64,000 nucleotides of DNA. Source: Elusimicrobiota bacterium (GTDB lineage Bacteria > Elusimicrobiota > UBA5214 > JBBAAG01). The notes below the pieces were generated by a model that worked only from the letters and a program-made list of their open reading frames with translations, searched no databases and was not told the DNA's origin. Below, piece by piece: positions 1 through 7,028 of this stretch (within the stretch, counting starts at the first letter, position 1; each line of letters opens with the position of its first letter). The stretch spans positions 22,925-86,924 of the forward strand of contig JBBAAG010000004.1 in NCBI GenBank assembly GCA_041658405.1, read 5' to 3'. Both the position numbers and the translations under genes were made by a program.

Positions 1-209
1 TGGTTCACAACACCGTTGTGTATCCCAAACCGCCCTGTCATTAATGCTGCTCGAGAGGGTAGACACGGCGCATCGGTGCAATAATAGTTTGTAAACGTAA
101 CACCCTCGGCTGCGAGTTTATCAATATTCGGCGATGTTTGGCGTTGGTAACCATAACACCCTAAATGGTCCGGGCGTAGTGTGTCTATATCGATATACAA
201 TATCCGCAT
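1..209 (-). CDS. Sulfatase, N-terminal part (runs off the window)
   Basis: The minus strand from 209 reads an open frame of 69 codons to the window edge. Residues 1-20 contain the metal-binding strand IDIDTLRPDHLGCYGY typical of the alkaline-phosphatase/sulfatase fold. Residues 49-60 read CLPSRAALMTGR, the C-x-P-x-R formylglycine signature of Cys-type sulfatases, with Cys49 the residue to be oxidised. The likely role is hydrolysis of sulfate esters on glycans. An in-frame ATG at 221 also exists, but it lies only 2 nt from the AGGAGG at 224-229. The ATG at 209 is 14 nt from it, so the start is uncertain. No signal peptide is visible at this start. The glycosidases to the right suggest a sulfated-polysaccharide role. 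Substrate and C-terminus cannot be judged. Confidence 0.9.
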   Translation of the reverse strand, partial: MRILYIDIDTLRPDHLGCYGYQRQTSPNIDKLAAEGVTFTNYYCTDAPCLPSRAALMTGRFGIHNGVVN

Positions 210-248
210 TTTAGAAAACATTTCCTCCTTTTATCCTTGCCTACAAAA

Positions 249-277
249 ATTATATCAAATAGAATACACTACTATAA
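249..277 (-). promoter_or_regulatory. Possible promoter of the sulfatase gene
   Basis: On the minus strand a perfect TATAAT (254-249) is preceded, after a 17-nt spacer, by TTATAG (277-272), a poor -35 match. A strong AGGAGG lies at 229-224, downstream of the inferred start of transcription. A TATAAT on the plus strand at 330-335 could serve the divergent kinase gene, but no -35 element is visible for it. The rest of the 210-385 gap shows nothing else. Confidence 0.4.
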
Positions 278-385
278 ATATGCAAACTAATATTGAATGC
301 TTGTTAAAGAATTTAACTGTAATTTCGGTTATAATATTATTCATAAAAGGAAATGGTAACAATATAGTTACACAGAGAAGGTGAA

Positions 386-1504
386 ATGAACAATAATTCT
401 ATAGATCTATTACTGAAATCCAACCCGCGGTTATTATTTGAATCCGTCATTCGGGGGATACAGGACGCTTTGATTGTTACGGATAAGGATGACCGTATAT
501 TATTCGCGAATTACGCTGCGACTGCGTTGTTCGGTATTACGGTTAATGATATGCAAAACCATAAGTGCTACGAATTCCGGTGGTTATCCAACAATGACGG
601 TACCGAGTTTTGCAAAGAGCAATGTCAATTATCCTGTAAAGTAAAACAAGGCGCCTCGATCTCATGCCCGTTATCCCGGGAATTATACTTTGCTCCGGAT
701 CATGCCAATACACGGATACCTTTATTACACAGCATATATCCTTTATATATTGACGGCAAGTTTGAAGGCAGTATAAAACTTTTTCGTGATATTTCCGCGC
801 AAAAGGAAGCTGACCAGCAGAAAGAACGTTTCCGGCAGATGCTTGTTCATGATATAAGAAACCCTATTACCGTGATTTCCGGTGTGCTGTCCACTCTAAA
901 AACTGAAAAAAAACTTAAGTTAAAAGATAAAACTAAAATTATTGCCCTGGGTATCGGTGCGAGTGATAACGTAATCGATCTGGCAAACGAGTTTTTGGAA
1001 CTATCAAAACTTACATCTGCAACACCGCAGGGGGAATACAAAAAAGTTAAACTTAACACATTTATAAAACAAATAATTTCCGCTCAAAATATTATCGCAA
1101 AAAATAAGAGGATTAAAATTAAGTTCTCTCCCGGTAATACCAATCCTTTCATTAACACAGACCCCGGTAAACTCGCGAGGGTATTCCAAAATGTTATAGA
1201 CAACGCTTTAAAACACGGCCCCGCGGGGGAAGATGTCAATATCAAAAGCAGGTATGAAGATAAACATATAACCATCGCGGTAAATAATACAGGGTCATTA
1301 ATCCCGGCTAATGAAATAAAAAAAATATTTGAACCTTTCTACGTTGGTAGTAAAGAAGCCAGGATGAATATCAGCGGTATAGGCCTCGGGTTAGCTTTTG
1401 CTTCAATGGTTGTTACGCAGCATAACGGCAAAATCTGGGCGGAAAGCAATTTAAACTCAGGGACAACGTTTTACATTCAACTACCTACAATAAAAAGTGA
1501 ATGA
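386..1504 (+). CDS. Soluble PAS-domain sensor histidine kinase with a cysteine cluster
   Basis: A 372-residue two-component sensor kinase with no membrane segment, so it should be cytoplasmic. A PAS domain occupies about residues 20-140 and contains five cysteines (61, 76, 80, 84, 94) in a C-x14-C-x3-C-x3-C-x9-C pattern. This resembles the cysteine-bearing PAS subtype and may bind metal or sense redox. The HisKA motif HDIRNP carries the phospho-acceptor His155. The ATPase domain shows the N-box VIDNALKHG (270-278), the F-box IFEPFY and the G2 box GIGLGLA (331-337). The start follows GAAGGTG with normal spacing. Two CsgG-like envelope genes follow on the same strand, the first 8 nt away. No response regulator is adjacent, so its output partner is unknown. 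Confidence 0.9.
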   Translation: MNNNSIDLLLKSNPRLLFESVIRGIQDALIVTDKDDRILFANYAATALFGITVNDMQNHKCYEFRWLSNNDGTEFCKEQCQLSCKVKQGASISCPLSRELYFAPDHANTRIPLLHSIYPLYIDGKFEGSIKLFRDISAQKEADQQKERFRQMLVHDIRNPITVISGVLSTLKTEKKLKLKDKTKIIALGIGASDNVIDLANEFLELSKLTSATPQGEYKKVKLNTFIKQIISAQNIIAKNKRIKIKFSPGNTNPFINTDPGKLARVFQNVIDNALKHGPAGEDVNIKSRYEDKHITIAVNNTGSLIPANEIKKIFEPFYVGSKEARMNISGIGLGLAFASMVVTQHNGKIWAESNLNSGTTFYIQLPTIKSE

Positions 1505-1512
1505 AATAAAAG

Positions 1513-2670
1513 ATGAGAAATGTTTTTGTAACTATCATTTTTGCACTAATATTTTTTGCCGCACAGCCTGTAGACGCAGGGAAACAGGAAAAGGTTAGGG
1601 ATCTTCTCTCTTCAGCGGTAACGTTATATAATTCCGGTGACTTCCTCCGTGCACTTGCTGAAGTAGATAAAGCTGAAAAAGTATGGAAAAATAATGTTGA
1701 TATAAAATATATGCGGGAACGTATAAGCAATACGATGAAAGACCAGACCGCGCCGGGTATTCAAATAGAAGAACAGATTATTACCAATACCAACCCATAC
1801 ACCCTATCTTTTTTTGTTGCGGATGACTTCGACCTTGCATATATAATGATTAATGACCAAAAAATTGAGTATACCCTTAGTTTGAATGCACAAATCATCC
1901 GCAGTGTTGACCTTACAGGCGGCGGAGGTGAGTTTGTGATCAAAACATCTGACCGCAAGGGTAATATTTCCTCCAAAACTATAAATATAGTTTTGGATAA
2001 AGACGCGCCGGGGGTGGTTATCACAAAACCTGAACATCTAAAAACGCGGGTAACAGAACCCGAGATTCTGGTGGAAGGAAAAATCAGTGATGCGAATACG
2101 CTTAAACTCGCAAGCTACGGCGATTCGTCCGTAAGAAATGTTCCGCCACCGTGTTTCTTCAGAAAAAAGGTTGTACTCAAACCTGGGGAAAATGTTATCC
2201 CTGTTTATGCAGAAGATATTGCGGGGAATAGTACAGCCGTTGACCTAAGAATTACTTACTACAACCCTGCGTTAACAACCGCAGTTGCGGATTTTGATGC
2301 AAGGAGTACGGATAAAACTACGGCTATTGCCGTGTCTGACTGGATAAGAAACGCTTTGGTTAAACATAATAAGTTTAATATTGTTGACCGCAGTAATATG
2401 CTGAAAATCCTTAATGAACAAAAGTTTCAGGATGCGGTAGCTAATACAGAAGATAACGCAGCGAAGATCGGGAAGTTATTGAACGCCCAAAAAATGGTGG
2501 TAGGTAATGTTATGAACCTCCTCGGGCAGGTATATATCAACGTCAGCGTAATCAACGTGGAATCCGGGATTATGGAGTACTCAAAAAAACTTAAATGCTC
2601 ATCTCCGGACGACCTGTTTCCCGGTGCGGAAGTTATCGCTGCGGATATAGTAAAAATGTATGTAAAATAG
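1513..2670 (+). CDS. Exported protein with C-terminal CsgG-like domain
   Basis: A 385-residue protein with a signal peptide (hydrophobic residues 5-17, likely cleavage after VDA at 22). The mature protein starts with a helical, TPR-like stretch (about 25-80). A beta-rich region with two Ig-like segments follows (about 85-250). Residues 255-385 match the CsgG/curli-assembly type of domain: VADFDARS, then FNIVDRSNMLKILNEQKF, a KIGKLLNAQKMVVG segment and a final INVESG strand. CsgG itself is an outer-membrane secretion pore, but many distant relatives have unknown periplasmic roles. No lipobox cysteine is present, so it is not an obvious lipoprotein. It lies 8 nt after the sensor kinase gene and 44 nt before a second CsgG-like gene, so the three probably form one operon. 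Confidence 0.75.
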   Translation: MRNVFVTIIFALIFFAAQPVDAGKQEKVRDLLSSAVTLYNSGDFLRALAEVDKAEKVWKNNVDIKYMRERISNTMKDQTAPGIQIEEQIITNTNPYTLSFFVADDFDLAYIMINDQKIEYTLSLNAQIIRSVDLTGGGGEFVIKTSDRKGNISSKTINIVLDKDAPGVVITKPEHLKTRVTEPEILVEGKISDANTLKLASYGDSSVRNVPPPCFFRKKVVLKPGENVIPVYAEDIAGNSTAVDLRITYYNPALTTAVADFDARSTDKTTAIAVSDWIRNALVKHNKFNIVDRSNMLKILNEQKFQDAVANTEDNAAKIGKLLNAQKMVVGNVMNLLGQVYINVSVINVESGIMEYSKKLKCSSPDDLFPGAEVIAADIVKMYVK

Positions 2671-2714
2671 TTTGTTATAATATATTAATATTTTTGAACA
2701 AGGAGAATTTGTTT

Positions 2715-4208
2715 ATGAACCGTTGTATTATGTTTGTTTTGTCTATGTTATTATGTGTGTCCCCGGTATTAACTGTTTATGCAACAGCGGAAGAAGCTAC
2801 GGAACTCTCAACCAAAGAATCTGTGGTGGTATACCCTTTCAACGACAGCACCGGTAAAAGTTTATCTCAAGCGGTAACAGATTTGGTAATCAACAAAATA
2901 ATTAATCTCGGACGGTTTACCATAGTGGAACGCGAGAAACTACAAAAAATTTTGGCAGAACAACAACTTGCGATGTCCGGCGCAGTAGATGAAAACACAG
3001 CCGTAAAAATCGGGCAGTTACTCGGTGCGAAAAAAGCAATCGCGGGAACCATAACGGTTTATGACGCAACAAAAGGCGAAGGCGACGACGGCGTAAAATG
3101 GTCCGCCAATATCGGGATGGTTGTACGGTTGATAGATATAGAAACTGCTGAATTATTAAAATCCAGTGAAGTTCGCGGATCGGGCAGCGGGAAGACGGAA
3201 GGCGCAGCAAAACAGGCAGCGTTATCCTCTGCGATGACGTCAATAGAATATGATATCCGCAAGATGTTCAAACTAAAACTCAAGATCGCGAATATCACAG
3301 ATAAAGGTGTGTACATAACCGCAGGGAATAACCTGGGATTGAAAAAAGGGTATAAGTTTGATGTAATCCGCCGTGGCGAACCTATCAAAGATTCCGAAGG
3401 TAATATTCTGGAAATCCCGAAGGAAAAAGTTGCTACGCTTAAAGTTGAACAAGTGCATGGGAACACCAGTATCGCAAAAGTGTCAGCGTCAAAAGGTGAG
3501 ATCAAACCTGGCGATATGCTGGAGGAATGGGTAACTTTTGGCTTACGCGCATACGTGGGACTAAACTATTTACCGTTCCAGATGACCGCAAGTACTGTTA
3601 CAATGACCTGGTTTGACGGCGTGGATACCTACGACCTTGGGTTTACTCAAAAAGCAATGAGTTCCACCCTCGGAGTATTTTTTGGCGCGGAGAAAGAAGC
3701 CGACCCGTTTACCGCTGGTATGCGTGCAGGGTTCGTTTTTGGCGGTGAAAAAATTTCTGCGGGTGAGGTCGGGCTTTATGGTAAAGCGGAACTCACGGGA
3801 CAGGTTATCAGTGTTGGCGCAAATATTGACCTTGGATTACTCTACGCATTTGGTACATTAGGTACTGTGGGGAAAGGTAATGTCAGCGGCGCAAATTTTG
3901 CGTGGGGCCCAAAAGGCGAAAAAATTAATGAAGGTACTGCAATTAATGCTGCGGGATATGCTTTAGGTATAACACCGTCAGCGGATGTGCGGTTAAACCT
4001 TAGCGATACCAGCGGGATAAATCTTAATGTCGGATACCGTCTGTATTCTCCTATTGATACCAATAGCTGGAGTATAATGACCAAGGATTCTGATGATAAA
4101 GAAATAGAACTCGTTACCTCCGGGACAAAAACGTTACGCGGTGCACGGCCTAGTACGTTAAATACCGGCGGGCTTGTGATCAACGTATCCTGGGTAATGA
4201 TGTTCTAA
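2715..4208 (+). CDS. Exported CsgG-like protein with probable beta-barrel C-terminus
   Basis: The frame is open from 2595, but the start chosen is the ATG at 2715, which follows AAGGAGA and begins a clear signal peptide (residues 1-24). The product is 497 residues. The N-terminal half has the CsgG-like core: VVVYPFNDSTGKS, then FTIVEREKLQKILAEQQLA and KIGQLLGAKKAIAGTI. A region around 200-275 with alternating polar/apolar strands follows. From about residue 280 the sequence is Gly/aromatic-rich with alternating strands, ending in NVSWVMMF. This terminal aromatic pattern is typical of outer-membrane beta-barrels. It is probably an outer-membrane protein of unknown function, related in its N-terminal domain to the preceding gene and to the protein at 41613. 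A terminator follows. Confidence 0.75.
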   Translation: MNRCIMFVLSMLLCVSPVLTVYATAEEATELSTKESVVVYPFNDSTGKSLSQAVTDLVINKIINLGRFTIVEREKLQKILAEQQLAMSGAVDENTAVKIGQLLGAKKAIAGTITVYDATKGEGDDGVKWSANIGMVVRLIDIETAELLKSSEVRGSGSGKTEGAAKQAALSSAMTSIEYDIRKMFKLKLKIANITDKGVYITAGNNLGLKKGYKFDVIRRGEPIKDSEGNILEIPKEKVATLKVEQVHGNTSIAKVSASKGEIKPGDMLEEWVTFGLRAYVGLNYLPFQMTASTVTMTWFDGVDTYDLGFTQKAMSSTLGVFFGAEKEADPFTAGMRAGFVFGGEKISAGEVGLYGKAELTGQVISVGANIDLGLLYAFGTLGTVGKGNVSGANFAWGPKGEKINEGTAINAAGYALGITPSADVRLNLSDTSGINLNVGYRLYSPIDTNSWSIMTKDSDDKEIELVTSGTKTLRGARPSTLNTGGLVINVSWVMMF

Positions 4209-4244
4209 AAAGGATCATCTATAAAGGCTTAATAATAATAATGT

Positions 4245-4292
4245 ACGCCACCCTGAATATTTTACACAAAACATCTCGGGGTGGCGTTTATT
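4245..4292 (+). terminator. Intrinsic terminator after the kinase/CsgG-like operon
   Basis: ACGCCACCC (4245-4253) pairs perfectly with GGGTGGCGT (4279-4287), and a T-rich tail follows. The 25-nt loop is long, but stem and tail fit rho-independent termination. The hairpin sits between the CsgG-like operon and the glycosidase gene, only 20 nt before the latter's start codon, so it could also influence expression of that gene. Confidence 0.65.
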
Positions 4293-4307
4293 TTCAAGGA
4301 GTACTTA

Positions 4308-7028
4308 ATGAAACAAACCGTTGTGTTTATCGTTGTAACTCTAGCGTTATCATTTACCTTGCCGGTGCACAGTGTTATGCTTGAACCCAAAACCAATACT
4401 ATTATCGCTGACACTACCTATTGTCCAGAAATACAAACTGCGTTAAATTTTACCGGCAAAATTGATGACCCGTTATGGCAAACTGTTGCTGCAACGACTA
4501 AAGGAACAAGGTTTAATCTTATCCCCAGGATAAAGGGTAAGGCTACGCAGCAAACTGAAGTTTATACTATGTGTGACAAAAACAACCTGTATATAGCGTT
4601 TAAATGTTACGAATCACAGATGGAGAAAGTGGTGTCAACAATGACCGCACGGGATGATCTTATTTATAGAGAAGATTCCGTTGAGCTGTTTATTGACACG
4701 CTCGGGAACACAACTGCGTATTATCATTGTATTGCTAATACATTAGGCACGCAGTTTGATGAGTATACTATGGGCACAAGTGATAAATGGACCGGTGACT
4801 GGAAAGTTTTAACAAACAAAACCAGCGGGTACTGGACCAGCGAGTTTGTCATTCCGTGGACAACGCTGGGGATAAAGTTTGAACGCAACAAAATCATTGG
4901 GATAAACTTTTGCCGAAACGAACTTCCGGGAAAAGAAACTTCAACATGGTCACCGTTGTATAACCGTTTTAATGAACCTTCAAATTTTGGCGCGATGATT
5001 ATTGGCCGCCATGAGCTTGATACAGGAATTGAAGCAAAGATTTCGGGTATCCGCGACTTTTCTGCCGGGAAGGATAATATTGTTAATTTAATTGTTAAAA
5101 ACACCTCTTCTGCCAGTAAAACACTACTTTTTTCTGCGTCATTTACAATAAATAATGTTACTAAACAACTTGCGGATAAAACTTTTACCGTTAAACCCGG
5201 GCAATCAGAGAGTTTGTCCGCCGGATATACCCCCGACGAAATCGGCCCGCAGAAGGTGCAGTTACAAATTGTAGATAAAGCCACGGGTGATGTTATATTA
5301 TTAAAAAATGTATCTTTCAATGTTTCACCTCTGGCGTTAAGTAATTACGGGTACGTTTTACCTTCTAACCCAGACATTACAGCCTGGTGGTGTGAGAATA
5401 CGTATAAAGTAGGAAAGTTCCGCGATTTGCCTGCAGAAAAAGCTTTGGCGGTAAAAATCTATGCTGCGGGTAACGAACGTGAACACTTCCAGCTTGTGCT
5501 TCACGGGAAGAAAAAACTTGAAAATATAAAAATATCCGCTGCCGCCCTTACCGGCCCTGACGGTGCGGTGATACCCAATAATTGTTATGAGATAAAAGTT
5601 GTGAGTTACGTATACGTCCACACGCCAACCGATATTTTTGGTAGTGTTGGTTCTTACCCTGACCCGTTGCCCTTACATACCGCGCCGTTTGGTATTGAAC
5701 CAAATGAGAACCAGCCGGTATGGTTTACAATAAACGTTCCTGAAGACGCAAAGCCTGGTGTGTACAAAACAATAATAAAAATTGTATCCTCAAACACTGC
5801 ACCGCTTTCTGTCCCGGTTGAGCTCAAGGTTCGCAGGTTTGCGTTAACAAAAGAAACGCATACTCCTACTGCCTACGGTATTTGGTTGATGACAGAACGG
5901 CACGGAGCGAAAACACAGGAACAGGTAGAGAAAGTATATGAAAACTATTGGGAAAACTACAGCCGTCACAGAATATCGCCGTATGACCCGTTCATTTTTC
6001 ATCCCATAAAGAAGGATATAAAAAAATTGGCAGATGGGACGTATGACGTTAAACTCGACTTCACGGATTTTGATAATTACGCGGAGAAAGTGTTTAACGA
6101 GTACAGATTCACCGCGTTCAACCTCGGATTCGATACTGTACCCGAAAAACTGGGTGAAGAAACACGGTTTTCTGACGCGTATAAAAAGTTGCATAAGCAA
6201 GTTTATGGCGGGATCGTCGACCATCTCCGTGAAAAAGGGTGGTTGGAAAAAGCGTATTGTTACTGGATAGACGAACCTCATCCCGGAGCGGATTACGAGC
6301 TTGCGGAACAGGGATATGAATTGTTAAAACAAAACTGTCCTGGCTTGCGCCGGGTGTTGACTGAAACACACGAAAAGTCGCCGTCACCTACTTTCACCGG
6401 TATGGTTGACCTCTGGGTACCCATTACAAACAGGTACAGCCACGACCTTGCAGAACCACGGCAGGCGGTAGGTGAAGAAGTGTGGTGTTATGTCTGTACA
6501 GGCCCGCGTGCGCCATACCCCAACGTATTTGTTGATCACCCGGCGATTAACCACCGCATAATTTTTTGGCAAATGCAAAAGTATAACATTACCGGATCGT
6601 TGTACTGGACGATAGGGTTTTGGAACCACGGCAACCCATGGCTTGACCCGTTATCCTACAGTAAAGATGATAAGTCCGGTAATTTTGGTAACGGCGACGG
6701 GCGGTTGGTATACCCTCCCAGAGTGGAGGAACATCCTGCGGACTTCATTGATTCCGGGCCGGTGGATTCAATCCGGTGGGAGCTCGTGAGTAAAGGAATT
6801 GAAGACCGCGAATATTTTTGGATACTCAACCGCGAACTCGCGCGGGTAAAAAAACTTAACCGCACAGACAGTGCGGTGACTAATGCTATCCGCCAGGCGG
6901 GGGACGCATTGGAATTACCAAATAAACTTTCACGTACAATGACGGATTTTGAGAAAGACCCGCAGAAACTGTACGCTGCGCGGGAATTCGTTGCAAATAT
7001 GATAGAATCTCTTATGGACATTCAATGA
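4308..7028 (+). CDS. Exported GH123/DUF4091-type glycosidase with CBM9-like domain
   Basis: A 906-residue secreted protein. The frame is open from 4281, but the ATG at 4308 follows AAGGAG and starts a signal peptide (MKQTVVFIVV..., cleaved near residue 22). Residues about 35-240 resemble the family 9 carbohydrate-binding/DOMON-like domain (CDKNNLYIAFKCYES, REDSVELFIDT, SEFVIPWTTLG). A beta-sandwich linker follows. The C-terminal half is a DUF4091 / glycoside hydrolase 123 catalytic domain. It carries YCYWIDEPHP with the acidic pair Asp655-Glu656, expected to stabilise the substrate-assisted intermediate, and the aromatic GSLYWTIGFWNHG segment. Characterised GH123 enzymes are beta-N-acetylgalactosaminidases; the substrate here is inferred only. 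The stop overlaps the start of the following hybrid kinase (ATGA), which implies co-translation. Confidence 0.85.
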   Translation: MKQTVVFIVVTLALSFTLPVHSVMLEPKTNTIIADTTYCPEIQTALNFTGKIDDPLWQTVAATTKGTRFNLIPRIKGKATQQTEVYTMCDKNNLYIAFKCYESQMEKVVSTMTARDDLIYREDSVELFIDTLGNTTAYYHCIANTLGTQFDEYTMGTSDKWTGDWKVLTNKTSGYWTSEFVIPWTTLGIKFERNKIIGINFCRNELPGKETSTWSPLYNRFNEPSNFGAMIIGRHELDTGIEAKISGIRDFSAGKDNIVNLIVKNTSSASKTLLFSASFTINNVTKQLADKTFTVKPGQSESLSAGYTPDEIGPQKVQLQIVDKATGDVILLKNVSFNVSPLALSNYGYVLPSNPDITAWWCENTYKVGKFRDLPAEKALAVKIYAAGNEREHFQLVLHGKKKLENIKISAAALTGPDGAVIPNNCYEIKVVSYVYVHTPTDIFGSVGSYPDPLPLHTAPFGIEPNENQPVWFTINVPEDAKPGVYKTIIKIVSSNTAPLSVPVELKVRRFALTKETHTPTAYGIWLMTERHGAKTQEQVEKVYENYWENYSRHRISPYDPFIFHPIKKDIKKLADGTYDVKLDFTDFDNYAEKVFNEYRFTAFNLGFDTVPEKLGEETRFSDAYKKLHKQVYGGIVDHLREKGWLEKAYCYWIDEPHPGADYELAEQGYELLKQNCPGLRRVLTETHEKSPSPTFTGMVDLWVPITNRYSHDLAEPRQAVGEEVWCYVCTGPRAPYPNVFVDHPAINHRIIFWQMQKYNITGSLYWTIGFWNHGNPWLDPLSYSKDDKSGNFGNGDGRLVYPPRVEEHPADFIDSGPVDSIRWELVSKGIEDREYFWILNRELARVKKLNRTDSAVTNAIRQAGDALELPNKLSRTMTDFEKDPQKLYAAREFVANMIESLMDIQ

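Noticed and set aside
181..384. 67-residue plus-strand frame before the sensor kinase
   Set aside because: It overlaps the sulfatase start and the divergent intergenic region, has no ribosome site and a low-complexity, hydrophobic sequence without family features.
3059..3505. 148-residue minus-strand frame inside the CsgG-like gene
   Set aside because: It is antisense to a signal-peptide protein with recognisable motifs, has no ribosome site and shows only third-position mirror composition.
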